30,640 nucleotides of DNA from Paenibacillus sp. oral taxon 786 str. D14 (GCF_000159955.1 NZ_GG695973.1:83144-113783), one strand, 5' to 3'; shown: positions 21,990 to 30,640, counted from the stretch's first letter. Translations and numbers: made by a program. The notes: generated by a model from the letters alone, not told the origin.

Positions 21990-22230
21990 TCGCCGGATTT
22001 TCCGAATAATAAAGGTCCAAATGGGCCTTATTTACTCTAAAGTCCGTTTCTACTCAAAAATAGCGGTAAATTATGGCCTTATTCCACCTGAAAAACGCCG
22101 CAATCGCCCCTACTTCGGGCCACGCTCCAAAAATAACACCCATAATGACCGCTATTTTGCTCAATCCTTGCGTTTTCCATCAAATAGCGCCTTTTTTTAC
22201 CCTTATCTGTGCTGCATGGCAAGACGCTAG
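21990..22230. repeat. degenerate ~52-bp repeat block between yqeH and aroE
   Basis: The 292-base gap contains repeated elements. ATGGGCCTTATT (22021) and ATGGCCTTATT (22073) are 52 bases apart. CAAAAATAGCGG (22055), CAAAAATAACACC (22128) and CAAATAGCGCC (22181) are 73 and 53 apart. AAAATAGCGGTAAATTATGG (22057-22076) pairs with CCCATAATGACCGCTATTTT (22139-22158), giving an 11-base exact inverted core over a ~60-base loop. A smaller imperfect hairpin lies at 22009-22034. No gene or clear promoter was found. The spacing resembles the block at 17225, suggesting the same class of interspersed repeat. Confidence 0.6.
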
Positions 22231-22266
22231 CCAGCAAGGCCAGCCAGCGTCCACACCATCAAACCC

Positions 22267-23394
22267 TTAAATCAACGACGGCCGAACGAGCACCTTCACG
22301 CCTTTAGGCACATGCATCGCGACGACCGCACCCGCATCGTTGTTAATTTTGATCCAGCCTAAGCCGGAAATAAACACATCGCTCCGGCTGCCCTTCGGAA
22401 TCCGGAATTCATGGCGCGTCCATTCCGGCAACGCTTCAATATGCTCCTTGCTCGGCGGTGACAGTAATTCCCCGGCATGTTCCGTGAACAACTCATCCGC
22501 CCGGGCAAGCTTCGTACGGTGAATCGGCACCCGGATGTTGACGAAACAAGTGAACGACTGGCGCTCCCCTTGAATGAAATCAAACCGGCCAAAGCCGCCA
22601 AAAAAGAGCGTCTGTCCCTCATTCAGCTGGTATACCGCCGGCTTAAGCGGCTTGTCCGGCATGATGACGCCCAAATCGGATGGGGCTACCAGCTCGCTGT
22701 AGCGGGACGGATACACAATCCCCGGCGTATCAATGATCGCCCGGCCGTCATCCAGCGGGATGTGCACCATGTCGAGCGTCGTGCCTGGATAACGCGAAAC
22801 GGTCAACTCCTGATCCAGATCGCTGTAATCCCGAATCAACCGGTTGATCAGCGTTGATTTGCCAACATTCGTTGCGCCAACGACATACACGTCTCGATCG
22901 CCGCGCCGTGCCGCCACCGCATCCAGCAGCCGGTCGAAGCCGCTGTTTTGCTTGGCGCTGCACAGAACGACGTCTTCGATCTTCAGCCCCAAGTCCTTGG
23001 CTTCCTTCTGCACCCAGTTACGGACTTTGTTCCAGTTCGTTACTTTCGGCAGCAGGTCGGTCTTGTTTACCGCCAGCAGCACCGGATTGTTCCCAACAAA
23101 CCGCTGCAAGCCAGTAATCACGCTGCCATGAAAATCGAACAGATCCACGATATGAATGACCAACGCTTCCTTACTGCCGATCTGCGACAGCAACCGCAGG
23201 AACTCGTCCTGCTCCACCGTAACGGATGAAGATTCATTATAGTTCTTGATCCGGAAACAGCGTTGGCATATCACCGGTTCTTTCGATAAAGCTTGCTCCG
23301 GGACGTACCCCGGCTTACTTGAATCCTGCGTTTGCAGCACAGCACCGCACCCGCTGCAACGAAGAGCGCCTTCTGCGCCCCGTACTTCCGTCAT
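22267..23394 (-). CDS. yqeH: circularly permuted ribosome biogenesis GTPase YqeH
   Basis: About 375 residues. An N-terminal treble-clef zinc finger has C-x2-C pairs at residues 13/16 and 43/46 (RCSGCG, ICQRCF). The GTPase motifs run in permuted order: G4 NKTD (110-113), G5 SAK (146-148), G1 GATNVGKST (173-181), G2-region PGTT and G3 DTPG (222-225). This is diagnostic of YqeH, which is needed for 30S subunit assembly. I take the ATG at 23394 (MTEVRGAEG), which overlaps the yqeG stop by four bases (ATGA); an ATG eight codons upstream is an alternative. Confidence 0.95.
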   Translation of the reverse strand: MTEVRGAEGALRCSGCGAVLQTQDSSKPGYVPEQALSKEPVICQRCFRIKNYNESSSVTVEQDEFLRLLSQIGSKEALVIHIVDLFDFHGSVITGLQRFVGNNPVLLAVNKTDLLPKVTNWNKVRNWVQKEAKDLGLKIEDVVLCSAKQNSGFDRLLDAVAARRGDRDVYVVGATNVGKSTLINRLIRDYSDLDQELTVSRYPGTTLDMVHIPLDDGRAIIDTPGIVYPSRYSELVAPSDLGVIMPDKPLKPAVYQLNEGQTLFFGGFGRFDFIQGERQSFTCFVNIRVPIHRTKLARADELFTEHAGELLSPPSKEHIEALPEWTRHEFRIPKGSRSDVFISGLGWIKINNDAGAVVAMHVPKGVKVLVRPSLI

Positions 23395-23918
23395 CTCCTC
23401 TTGTCCTCCTCGAGCCATAATCCAACCTTGCCCAGCCGCCGCTTCACGATTCGTTCCAGCATGCGATTAATTTTCGTGCCGAACCTTTCATCCTGAACGG
23501 AAATCGGGAGCACGAGCACAGTAAACAACCCTTGCCGGTTCCCGCCAAAGACGTCGGTCATCATTTGGTCGCCTACCACGATCGTCTCCTTCGGGCCAAG
23601 CCCCATCATTTCCATCGCTCGGTGAAAAGCTGCGCCGGACGGTTTTCTGGCTGCGTGCACAAACTCAATATTTAACGGGTTGGCGAATACCGACACCCGA
23701 TCCAAATTATTGTTTGACACAATCACGAGTTTAAACCCGCATTTCTTCACTTTCTCAAACCATTCGATCAGTTCGGGAGTGGCCAGCGGCGCTTTGGCTC
23801 CGACCAGGGTGTTGTCGAGGTCGGTGATGATACCGCGGTAGCCTTGGGCATAGAGTCCTTCCAGATCGATATCGAATACGCTGTCCACGCGCATATTCGG
23901 TATAAACTTCTCAAACAA
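23391..23918 (-). CDS. yqeG: YqeG-family HAD phosphatase
   Basis: A 175-residue HAD-superfamily hydrolase. Motif I is GIITDLDNTLVG (nucleophile Asp and acid Asp), motif II is LVIVSNNN, and motif III/IV is ARKPSGAAFHRAM with VVGDQMMTDVFGGN. The family (related to yeast Gep4) includes phosphatidylglycerophosphatases, so a role in phospholipid synthesis is possible. The TTG start is preceded by GAGGTGA. It opens the operon and its stop overlaps yqeH. Confidence 0.93.
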   Translation of the reverse strand: MFEKFIPNMRVDSVFDIDLEGLYAQGYRGIITDLDNTLVGAKAPLATPELIEWFEKVKKCGFKLVIVSNNNLDRVSVFANPLNIEFVHAARKPSGAAFHRAMEMMGLGPKETIVVGDQMMTDVFGGNRQGLFTVLVLPISVQDERFGTKINRMLERIVKRRLGKVGLWLEEDKRR

Positions 23919-23946
23919 ATACGTTCACCTCGGTTTCATACGACAA

Positions 23947-23955
23947 ACTATACCA
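23947..23955 (-). promoter_or_regulatory. extended -10 promoter of the yqeG operon
   Basis: The minus strand reads TGG-TATAGT (extended TGn plus -10), about 29 bases upstream of the yqeG start codon. No good -35 accompanies it. It lies just downstream of the terminator of the preceding operon. Confidence 0.55.
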
Positions 23956-23982
23956 TATTATTCCCCCGACATGCTTCTATTT

Positions 23983-24022
23983 TAAAAAAGAAAACGCCTC
24001 CCGCGCAAGCACGGGGGCGTTA
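23983..24022 (-). terminator. intrinsic terminator of the MoxR-DUF58-transglutaminase operon
   Basis: On the minus strand AACGCCCCCGTGC and GCGGGAGGCGTT pair around TT and are followed by TTCTTTTTT. It lies ~33 bases after the stop at 24055. Confidence 0.92.
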
Positions 24023-24054
24023 ACGTTGACAGAGTATATAAGTTTACGATCGGA

Positions 24055-26313
24055 TCATTGACCAAGGGACCGTTTAGGGCCAGGCGGCCAAGCCTGCCTC
24101 CAACCGTGACCGCCAACCAATTTGGTTGCCTTTCGCGACAGCTCCCGCGCGGTGCGCCAATCGGCGGCAGCCGGACTCGGGCTGTACATCGCCTGCTCGT
24201 ATAAGAGCAGCAACGGATCCAGCGCCTCCGCGAGCTGCGGTCGTTCAAGCTTCCAGCGCCCAAACGCTTCCCGCAGCGTTTCCTGGTCGCCGCGGGTGAA
24301 GCCTCTTCGCCGCATCCGTCTGACGAGTCGCAGCGTTTCGTAAATCGTCTTCTCCCCCGGCGTCAGCGGGCGGCCCAGCCGCAGCCGGAGCCAGAGGAAA
24401 TACAACTCCGAGCGCAGTTGATATAAAGTCCAAAGCAATAAGACACTGACGGCCGAAACGAAAATCCGTTGCATGACCACCGGATCCAGCTTGGAGAAGA
24501 AGCTTTCTTCGGCTGCAACCACTTCCGTATCGGTGTTCGTATCCACCGTAAGCGTATCTTCGCTCTCCTCCGGCGCCTCCATAATCGGAGAGACGAAGCC
24601 CGGCGTCGCCTCAAACGGAATCCAGCCGTAATCGCCGAAATACAATTCCGCCCAAGAGTGGGCATCCGCATTGCTCACATTGTACGCTCGGCCCAGCTCC
24701 GGGTTGCGCATCATCATCTCGTCGCTTGGCTGACTGCCGGGAGCGTACCCTTTAACCCAACGTGCGGGGATGCCCAGCGAGCGGGCCATCACAACCATCG
24801 CCGTCGAATAGTAGTCGCAGTACCCCTGCCGGATTTCAAACAGGAAGCTGTCGACGAAATCGTCGCTGCGTCTGCGGGTCAAATCCGGCTTGTTCGTATA
24901 TTCGTAGTTTTGCCGAAGGTATTGCTGCAACAAATCCATTTTCGCGTAGGGTGTCTCGCCTTCTGCGGTAATTTCCTCGGCCAGGTCTTTCACCCGCTGC
25001 GGCAGGTTGCTGGGGAGTTGCAAATATTCCTCCGGCGCACCTTCCGGATACAACGCATCGTAACTGACCTGCTCCAACTCCTTCAGTGGGATCAGCGGAA
25101 TATTGGCAACCACCTTATATTTCCGCGGATAATCCGGCAAATCCCCGGGATCGCGGTAGCCGTTCCAGAACAGCTCCGCCTGTTTGCCGGCCCAGCGCAT
25201 ATCCGCCTGCTGGCGTTCGTCCAGCAATTCGATGCTTTCGATGGCATAACCGCCGAACAAGACCGGGTACACCTTATCGGTACTCATCGTCACGATCTGT
25301 TCTACCCGCATCGTTTCCACCTTGCCCGGCTGATCGTGCATGAGCGGGTCGGCGTCCGGTCCGCCGCGATAACGTTCCGTATCCCGGCCTTCCTGCTCCA
25401 GGTCAGCCCATCCCTTCCCTGAGTAGATGCGCCGGGTTTCACCGCGCCAATAAGATCTCACCGGCGTTTCAATGGACATAACCGGGCTGTAGCTGAATTC
25501 GAATCCGTCGCCTAGCGTTTTGTCATCGCGGCTGTAGCCGGAGACGACCTCCTCTTGTACGGCAGACGGGCTATCCCCCAACGCGCTGGTCAGGGCTGAG
25601 GGACCGCCGCCGCCTCCCCCGCTGCGCTTGATCCAAGCCGTATACGGATCGGTCAGCGTAGGCGACACCGACGGCATGCTGATTCCGATCAGCAGCACGC
25701 AGGCAAAGACGATAAAGATGTTCACGGCGATCTTAAACGGGCTTTGCCGCAACCGTTGCCAGCCATGCGGATATTTCCGGCGATACTCGTAGAAATGAGC
25801 GCTCACCAGCCAGCCGAGACCGGCGAATACAATCCAGGCTACGTTTTGCCATAAATAATAACGTGTAAAAGAGTCCAAAATCGTAAACGCAACCAGATGG
25901 ACGGCCAAAAACGCCAAAATTCTCAGACGAGTCACGACCAGCCGCAGCGCCGCCTCAAGCAGCACCCAGGCGATTAAGGAAAACCAGATATACGGCGTAA
26001 AGGTTAACGCCATGCCGCGAATCTGATCGGGAAAAAACGGGCCAAACGGAACGTAAACCCCGTAACTGGTCAGGATGAACCTCCAAATCAACAGCAGCGC
26101 GATGATCTTGATCGTCCATTTCCACGCCGCCTGCACCGGAAGCAGCCATTCAATCAGAGCCATCATAATGATTGTGACCGTCACCAAAGTGGTCGTGACC
26201 GAAAACCACAGCGGCTCCGTAAAATCAATCCATTGCATGGCAATGATCACGATCCACAACAGGGTTAAGCTCTGATAAGACTTCGGAAGCTGAGAATTTG
26301 CCGTAAGTTTCAC
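24055..26313 (-). CDS. membrane transglutaminase-like protein (TgpA/YebA type)
   Basis: About 752 residues. Five or six transmembrane helices fill residues ~15-215. A large extracytoplasmic region carries a transglutaminase-core domain with the triad Cys499 (RQGYCDYYS), His552 (NADAHSWAELYF) and an acidic residue at Glu568 (GWIPFEATPGF), where many homologues have Asp. A final helix (~615-632) precedes a cytoplasmic DUF4129-like tail. A six-glycine stretch (232-237) starts the extracellular part. The GTG start at 26313 overlaps the DUF58 stop by four bases, with GGGGGGT upstream, so I reject the longer frame to 26403. Last gene of the MoxR-DUF58-transglutaminase operon, a common triplet; its substrate is unknown. 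Confidence 0.92.
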   Translation of the reverse strand: MKLTANSQLPKSYQSLTLLWIVIIAMQWIDFTEPLWFSVTTTLVTVTIIMMALIEWLLPVQAAWKWTIKIIALLLIWRFILTSYGVYVPFGPFFPDQIRGMALTFTPYIWFSLIAWVLLEAALRLVVTRLRILAFLAVHLVAFTILDSFTRYYLWQNVAWIVFAGLGWLVSAHFYEYRRKYPHGWQRLRQSPFKIAVNIFIVFACVLLIGISMPSVSPTLTDPYTAWIKRSGGGGGGPSALTSALGDSPSAVQEEVVSGYSRDDKTLGDGFEFSYSPVMSIETPVRSYWRGETRRIYSGKGWADLEQEGRDTERYRGGPDADPLMHDQPGKVETMRVEQIVTMSTDKVYPVLFGGYAIESIELLDERQQADMRWAGKQAELFWNGYRDPGDLPDYPRKYKVVANIPLIPLKELEQVSYDALYPEGAPEEYLQLPSNLPQRVKDLAEEITAEGETPYAKMDLLQQYLRQNYEYTNKPDLTRRRSDDFVDSFLFEIRQGYCDYYSTAMVVMARSLGIPARWVKGYAPGSQPSDEMMMRNPELGRAYNVSNADAHSWAELYFGDYGWIPFEATPGFVSPIMEAPEESEDTLTVDTNTDTEVVAAEESFFSKLDPVVMQRIFVSAVSVLLLWTLYQLRSELYFLWLRLRLGRPLTPGEKTIYETLRLVRRMRRRGFTRGDQETLREAFGRWKLERPQLAEALDPLLLLYEQAMYSPSPAAADWRTARELSRKATKLVGGHGWRQAWPPGPKRSLGQ

Positions 26314-27584
26314 AGCTTCGCACCCCCCATCGCTGCGGGAAGCTCGCGCAGAGAGGAGACGTAAATGCCGCGAAGTCCCCGCTCCTGCAGGGTCGCCTGC
26401 CATGCGGAACGTTTAACGGTTTGATATGTGTTAGGCGCGCCTGCGGCCACAGCCTCATCCCCGATTTGGATATGATACGGGATCATCTGCCGCGATTTGG
26501 CTAACCTAAGCATAGCCAGCACCTTGTCGTCCGCCAGCGGACTGATTAGGATAAAGAACGCGCCCGGCTGAAACAAATCCGGCTTCGCTTCTAAGCGATC
26601 CTTGTAGTTGCCGAATCCGTCCGCATCGATATCTACGAGATGGTGCAGCATCTGCTGCCGCTCCAGATAACCTTCCGCCGGCGGGAAGTAACGGAGGGTC
26701 TTGCCCATGGTGCACAGCCCCATGCTGATCCGTTCTCTAGCCCCAAATTCCAGCAGCGACGCGGCCGTCGATACGGCCAATTCGAACTGCGGAGGGCGGA
26801 AATATCCGCTCGTATGGGCGTCCAGCACCAGAACCATTTTCGGCAGCGATTCATGCTCGAACTCCTTGGACTTCCAGGTCCCCGTCTTCGCGGTAGCGCT
26901 CCAATGAATCCGCGAAATCCGATCCCCGTACACATAATCGCGCACCCCGTTGATTTGAGTCGATTCCCGGCGCGACAGTGCAACGGCCGTCTCCGGACCG
27001 GCAAGACGCGAATTGCGGCTGTACAGCTCCCAGTGCGGAATAAACGCCGTTCGGGGAAGGATGCGAAACTCCCCGCCAGTCTGAAAGACGCTGGTATGCT
27101 CCATGAGACCAAAAATATCCTCAGCACTGCAATTCGTACCGGCAAATGCGTATTTCCCGCGCTCGAGGGGCGGCGTTTTGTACACCAGCTCGGATCGGGA
27201 GCTGAAATAAGGCACAATGCTGTCCTCGAACATCCAGCTGTCCCCGTTATGGCGCCGCAGCGTTTCCCTGACGACGATGTAAGGCAGCGGCAAAAATGCC
27301 GGAAGCTGCAGCTGCAGCTTCACCACCACCTGATCCCCGGCTTGAAGCAACCCGCCCCGTTCTCCAGAGAGCGAAAGCGTCCGCGAGCCCGTGATCCGTT
27401 TGACGCCGCCAAACCCTCCAATCGCCCAGTAGAAGCTCAGCACCGAAACCATCATAAATAACATCAGCGAGGTTTTCCCGCCTTGAAACAAGACATACAA
27501 CAGGCAGACCAGCCAAACGGACGCCACCCTCCAGAACTTCCGGGAGGTGAGGCCCGCTTTAACGCCTTCAACCAGCGCGCGCAT
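26310..27584 (-). CDS. DUF58 domain protein (YeaD-like), membrane-anchored
   Basis: A 424-residue protein. Two hydrophobic helices lie near the N-terminus (~19-34 and 38-56). The DUF58 core has RDYVYGDRISRIHWSATAKTG followed by WKSKEFEHES, then a von Willebrand A-like strand MVLVLDAHTSG. Partner of MoxR-type ATPases; such pairs are thought to act in assembly or activation of other membrane proteins. It begins three bases after the MoxR stop and its stop overlaps the transglutaminase start. Confidence 0.92.
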   Translation of the reverse strand: MRALVEGVKAGLTSRKFWRVASVWLVCLLYVLFQGGKTSLMLFMMVSVLSFYWAIGGFGGVKRITGSRTLSLSGERGGLLQAGDQVVVKLQLQLPAFLPLPYIVVRETLRRHNGDSWMFEDSIVPYFSSRSELVYKTPPLERGKYAFAGTNCSAEDIFGLMEHTSVFQTGGEFRILPRTAFIPHWELYSRNSRLAGPETAVALSRRESTQINGVRDYVYGDRISRIHWSATAKTGTWKSKEFEHESLPKMVLVLDAHTSGYFRPPQFELAVSTAASLLEFGARERISMGLCTMGKTLRYFPPAEGYLERQQMLHHLVDIDADGFGNYKDRLEAKPDLFQPGAFFILISPLADDKVLAMLRLAKSRQMIPYHIQIGDEAVAAGAPNTYQTVKRSAWQATLQERGLRGIYVSSLRELPAAMGGAKL

Positions 27585-27587
27585 CGG

Positions 27588-28544
27588 TTACCGTCCTATG
27601 GCGACCGGTACGTGGACCTGCCGGAGAATTTGCTGCAGCACCTCGCTGACGTTCCGGTGCCCCAGGCGGGACTCGGGACGCAGCAGAATCCGGTGCTCCA
27701 GCACGAATGGCGCGAGCGTCTTAATATCGTCGGGCAGAACATAATCCCGCTCCTCCAGGAAAGCATAGGCCTTGGCTGCGGCCATAAAGGCGAGCGAAGC
27801 GCGCGGCGACGCGCCCAGCAACACTTCTTCATGCTCCCGTGTCCGGCGAACGATCTCCAGCAAGTAATCGGCAAGCGGTTCGCTGATATGCACGCGCTGA
27901 ACCTCACGTTGGATGGCGGCAATCTCCTCCATCGTTGTAACCGATTCCAACTGATCTGCCGGCTGGCCTTGACTATGGGAGCGCAGCATCGCTTTCTCCG
28001 TGTCGGCGTCGGGATAACCGATCCCAATTTTCATCATAAAGCGGTCCAACTGAGCTTCCGGCAGCAGATAAGTGCCTTCAAAGTCAATCGGATTCTGCGT
28101 AGCGCAGAGCATAAAAGGATGAGGAAGCGGGTAGGTCACGCCATCGGCAGTGACGCTTCGCTCCTCCATGACTTCCAGCAAGGCGGATTGCGTCTTTGTG
28201 GTTGCCCGGTTGATTTCATCCGCCAGCAAAATATGCGTCATCACCGGACCTGGCCGGAATACGAAACGTTCTTCATGAGGATGGAAAACCGATACCCCCG
28301 TAATGTCGCTGGGCAAAATATCTGGATTACATTGTATCCGCCGGTAGTCTCCGCTCATCGACTTGGCCAGCGCCTTCACGAGCTGCGTCTTACCTGTACC
28401 GGGTACGTCCTCGATTAACACATGGCCGCCGGCCAGCAGCGCCGAAAGCAGCAGCTTGATTTCAAAAGACTTTCCTAAAATACACGACTCCAGGTTGTTC
28501 TTTACGGCGTTCAAAGTTTGCATCGATTGCTCATGTACGGGCAC
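27588..28544 (-). CDS. MoxR-family AAA+ ATPase (YeaC-like)
   Basis: A 318-residue AAA+ ATPase. Walker A is EDVPGTGKTQL (GTGKT at 49-53), Walker B is HILLADEINRA (~104-114), sensor 1 is CATQNPIDFEGTYLLPEAQLDRF, and a C-terminal lid contains GASPRASLAFMAAAKAYA. MoxR proteins act as chaperone-like ATPases with DUF58/VWA partners, here encoded immediately downstream. The GTG start (V-P-V-H-E) is preceded by GGGAGGG at seven bases. The gap to spoVAE (28545-28648) holds its promoter region; candidates there (TAAAAT, TATACA) are weak. Confidence 0.94.
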   Translation of the reverse strand: MPVHEQSMQTLNAVKNNLESCILGKSFEIKLLLSALLAGGHVLIEDVPGTGKTQLVKALAKSMSGDYRRIQCNPDILPSDITGVSVFHPHEERFVFRPGPVMTHILLADEINRATTKTQSALLEVMEERSVTADGVTYPLPHPFMLCATQNPIDFEGTYLLPEAQLDRFMMKIGIGYPDADTEKAMLRSHSQGQPADQLESVTTMEEIAAIQREVQRVHISEPLADYLLEIVRRTREHEEVLLGASPRASLAFMAAAKAYAFLEERDYVLPDDIKTLAPFVLEHRILLRPESRLGHRNVSEVLQQILRQVHVPVAIGR

Positions 28545-28648
28545 GCATTTTCCCTCCCAAATAAGACCTGTATATATCTACCTATTTTACATGAAGATAG
28601 ATAGGGAGTACACTGTTCCCGCAAAAAGCAATGCGTTTTCCAAAAATT

Positions 28649-28999
28649 TTAACCTTTTGGCCGGGCAACAAGTGCCGCAAGGAAGGAGAAAATGATCGCC
28701 GCCGAGATCCCCGCACTAGTCACGTCGAAGATCCCGGTAATAACCCCGATCCAGCCGTCCCGCTGCAGTTCGGTTAATGCCCCGTGCACCAGCGAGTTGC
28801 CGAAGCTTGTAATCGGTACGGAAGCTCCCGCTCCGGCGAACTTCACCAGCGGGTCATACCAGCCAATCGCATCCATCACTGCACCGGCGACGACCAGCGA
28901 ACTCATTGTGTGCGCCGGGGTGAGCTTTAGCACGTCAAACATCAGTTGGCCGATAACACAGATCAATCCGCCAACGACAAATGCCCAAAAAAATATCAT
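28649..28999 (-). CDS. spoVAE: stage V sporulation protein AE (SpoVAEb type)
   Basis: A 116-residue membrane protein with three or four hydrophobic helices (FWAFVVGGLICVIGQLMFDV; SSLVVAGAVMDAIG; ISAAIIFSFLAALVA) and the loop FAGAGASVPITSFGNSLVHGA, which is typical of SpoVAE and SpoVAC. With SpoVAC and SpoVAD it forms part of the channel that moves dipicolinic acid into the spore and out at germination. Its ATG overlaps the spoVAD stop by four bases. No strong terminator is seen after it. Confidence 0.94.
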   Translation of the reverse strand: MIFFWAFVVGGLICVIGQLMFDVLKLTPAHTMSSLVVAGAVMDAIGWYDPLVKFAGAGASVPITSFGNSLVHGALTELQRDGWIGVITGIFDVTSAGISAAIIFSFLAALVARPKG

Positions 29000-30018
29000 T
29001 TTTCGTTAACCTCCTGTTCCAGGGCAACCGCGTGCGCGATGCAGGGAATGCTCTCGCCTTGCTGATAGGACAGCGGAGACAAGAGGGCACCCGTAGCAAC
29101 GACCAGCACCCGGCCTATTTCCCGGTTCTTTAATTTTCTTAGAATGTGGCCATAGGTGACGACGGCGGAACAGCCGCAGCCGCTGCCTCCGGCATTCACA
29201 TACGTTTGTTTGTTACGGTCATAAATCATCAATCCGCAATCGTCAAATTTCGTTTTGTCCATCGAGACGCCGTCTTTTTCAAGTAAATCCTTGGCGATGG
29301 CATGTCCCACCGAAGCTAAGTCTCCGGTGACGATCAAATCATAATCCTCGGGCCCCCGGCCCGTATCGCGGAAGTGGGAAACCAGCGTATCCACAGCGGC
29401 CGGCGCCATGGCCGCTCCCATGTTAAACGGATCCTTAACACCGAGATCCTGGATCCGGCCGATCGTGGCATGGGTAATGCGCGGACCGCTCCCCTCCTTC
29501 GATACAACCGCACAGCCTGCGCCCGTAATCGTATATTGGGCGGTGGCCGGTTTTTGCGATCCGTATTCGGTTGGATAGCGGAACTGCTTCTCCACAGTAC
29601 AGTTATGGCTGGCCGTACCGGCCATCACATATTTTGCCCCGCCGGCGTCAGCCAGAAATGCGGCTAAGGCAAGACTCTCCATGGAGGTCGAGCAGGCACC
29701 GAACACCCCAAGATACGGAGCCGCAATCGTCCGGGCCGCAAACGTCGCGGTAATAATCTGGTTCATCAAATCGCCGCCGATGAAGAAGGACAGGTCCTCG
29801 CGATTGATGCCGGCATGGACCAAGGCAAGGGACCCAGCGTGCTCCAACAGCTTGCGCTCCGCTCTTTCCCACGTCTTCTCGTCAATCTCCAAATTGTCGT
29901 AGACGAAATCAAACGTGTGGGACAACGGCCCCTCCCCTTCTTCAGGCCCTACAACGGTCGCCGCTCCGATAACGGCCGGCTTGGAGCGAAATTCCCAGGT
30001 TTGCGCGCCGATCAGCAT
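28996..30018 (-). CDS. spoVAD: stage V sporulation protein AD
   Basis: A 340-residue soluble protein with a thiolase-like fold that binds dipicolinic acid in the spore core DPA channel complex. GVFGACSTSMESLALAAFL, MAGTASHNCTVEKQFRYPTEYG, TGDLASVGHAI, MIYDRNKQTYVNAGGSGCGCSAVVTYGHIL and LVVATGALLSP are the hallmark blocks. Transcribed between spoVAC (3 bases upstream) and spoVAE (overlapping). Expected to be expressed in the forespore late in sporulation. Confidence 0.97.
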   Translation of the reverse strand: MLIGAQTWEFRSKPAVIGAATVVGPEEGEGPLSHTFDFVYDNLEIDEKTWERAERKLLEHAGSLALVHAGINREDLSFFIGGDLMNQIITATFAARTIAAPYLGVFGACSTSMESLALAAFLADAGGAKYVMAGTASHNCTVEKQFRYPTEYGSQKPATAQYTITGAGCAVVSKEGSGPRITHATIGRIQDLGVKDPFNMGAAMAPAAVDTLVSHFRDTGRGPEDYDLIVTGDLASVGHAIAKDLLEKDGVSMDKTKFDDCGLMIYDRNKQTYVNAGGSGCGCSAVVTYGHILRKLKNREIGRVLVVATGALLSPLSYQQGESIPCIAHAVALEQEVNEK

Positions 30019-30021
30019 CGG

Positions 30022-30528
30022 TTAATGCACTCCTCCCAGGCCGAAAATCACATGAATCACGCCTACGATAAAAGCGGCCACAACGCCAAACACGATCACC
30101 GAACCCGCCAGCTTAAACATATTGGCCCCGACGCCAAGGACAAGCCCCTCCGCTCGGGATTCAATGGCCGAGGAGCACATGGAGTTGGCGAACCCCGTCA
30201 CAGGTACAGCCGTACCGGCCCCGGCCCATTGGGCGATTTTGTCGTAAACGCCAAACGAGGTGAGCACGATGGAGATAAGAATCAGGATCGCGACCGTAGG
30301 ACTCGCTGCTTCCCGCGCGGACATGTCGGCAAAAGTCATAAACAGCTGCTGGATACATTGGCCAATAAAGCAGATGAACCCGCCGACCAGAAACGCCCTC
30401 AGGCAGTTGCGCAAAATGTTTGTTTTCGGCTTATGCTGGTCGGCAACCTGCTGATACTCTTCCTCCGTCAGCAGCAGGTTGTTCAACTTCACCCGAGCTC
30501 CCGGCTTGTTTTTCGCTTTTGCAGGCAA
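30022..30528 (-). CDS. spoVAC: stage V sporulation protein AC
   Basis: A 168-residue membrane protein with several hydrophobic helices (AFLVGGFICFIGQCIQQLF; VAILILISIVLTSFGVYDKIA; VIVFGVVAAFIVGVIHVIFG) and the loop WAGAGTAVPVTGFANSMCSSAIE. SpoVAC acts as a mechanosensitive-type DPA channel in Bacillus. The TTG start is preceded by AAGGAGG at eight bases. Upstream (30529-30640), a possible sigma-G promoter reads GGATT, 18 bases, CATAACA on the minus strand; this match is weak. Confidence 0.94.
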   Translation of the reverse strand: MPAKAKNKPGARVKLNNLLLTEEEYQQVADQHKPKTNILRNCLRAFLVGGFICFIGQCIQQLFMTFADMSAREAASPTVAILILISIVLTSFGVYDKIAQWAGAGTAVPVTGFANSMCSSAIESRAEGLVLGVGANMFKLAGSVIVFGVVAAFIVGVIHVIFGLGGVH

Positions 30529-30640
30529 ACGGCATTCCTCCTTATTTTCCTAACTTGCACGGTATACTCATTATTTGTCATCCTGCGGCTTGTTATGTTT
30601 GGAAAATGATCCATGGAATCCGGCACCAGAAAGCGAGCTT

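Noticed and set aside
24469..25422. A 317-codon plus-strand frame opposite the transglutaminase gene
   Set aside because: Antisense of a gene with clear catalytic motifs; no ribosome binding site or domain.
27483..28418. A 311-codon plus-strand frame opposite the DUF58 and MoxR genes
   Set aside because: Covers the antisense of Walker motifs of a real AAA+ gene and crosses a gene junction.

Overview
The window looks like a chromosomal piece of a spore-forming, Paenibacillus-like member of the Bacillales. The evidence is the spoVAC-spoVAD-spoVAE germination genes at the right end, the yqeG-yqeH-aroE-yhbY-nadD-yqeK-rsfS operon in Bacillus order, strong AGGAGG-type ribosome binding sites with frequent GTG and TTG starts, moderately high GC, and two large HTH-TPR regulators of a type common in Paenibacillus. 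The genus is inferred. No rRNA, tRNA, CRISPR array, insertion sequence or prophage gene was seen.

Layout. (1) 1-1999: a ThuA-like protein coupled to a Gfo/Idh/MocA oxidoreductase. (2) 2148-8223: a divergent uronate locus. Leftward are a toroid-like protein of unknown function, KDPG aldolase and an atypical SDR. Rightward are kduI, a DeoR-type regulator and kduD. kdgK lies apart at 9799-10779. Together KduI, KduD, KdgK and the aldolase take 4-deoxy-5-keto-uronates (from pectin or glycosaminoglycan type lyase products) to pyruvate and glyceraldehyde-3-phosphate. (3) 8314-9685: an AdaA/AdaB-type alkylation repair pair with a small coupled ORF. (4) 10850-16497: two paralogous HTH-TPR (RRNPP/AimR-like) regulators around a ribonuclease J gene, plus a small XRE regulator. 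(5) 16508-17158: an SGNH hydrolase. (6) 17452-23918: the yqeG-to-yqeM housekeeping operon with cvfB inserted, one block of degenerate ~50-bp repeats inside the operon and another just beyond its end. (7) 24055-28544: a MoxR ATPase, DUF58 protein and membrane transglutaminase operon. (8) 28649-30528: the spoVA genes.

The most interesting element is at 10936-12409. A 32-codon gene with its own Shine-Dalgarno overlaps the 3' end of the first HTH-TPR regulator by 23 bases, ends in two stop codons and is followed by an intrinsic terminator. Its product has a hydrophobic N-terminal half and a short polar tail ending ENGVGG. This is the architecture of a receptor plus pro-pheromone quorum-sensing pair of the arbitrium/AimR-like class. 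The paralogue at 14447-15811 has no convincing partner peptide but has a consensus promoter followed at once by a terminator-like hairpin. Other points worth checking are an SDR that has lost its whole catalytic tetrad, a helically phased TGAAC repeat array upstream of kduI, and the repeat block that separates yqeH from aroE.
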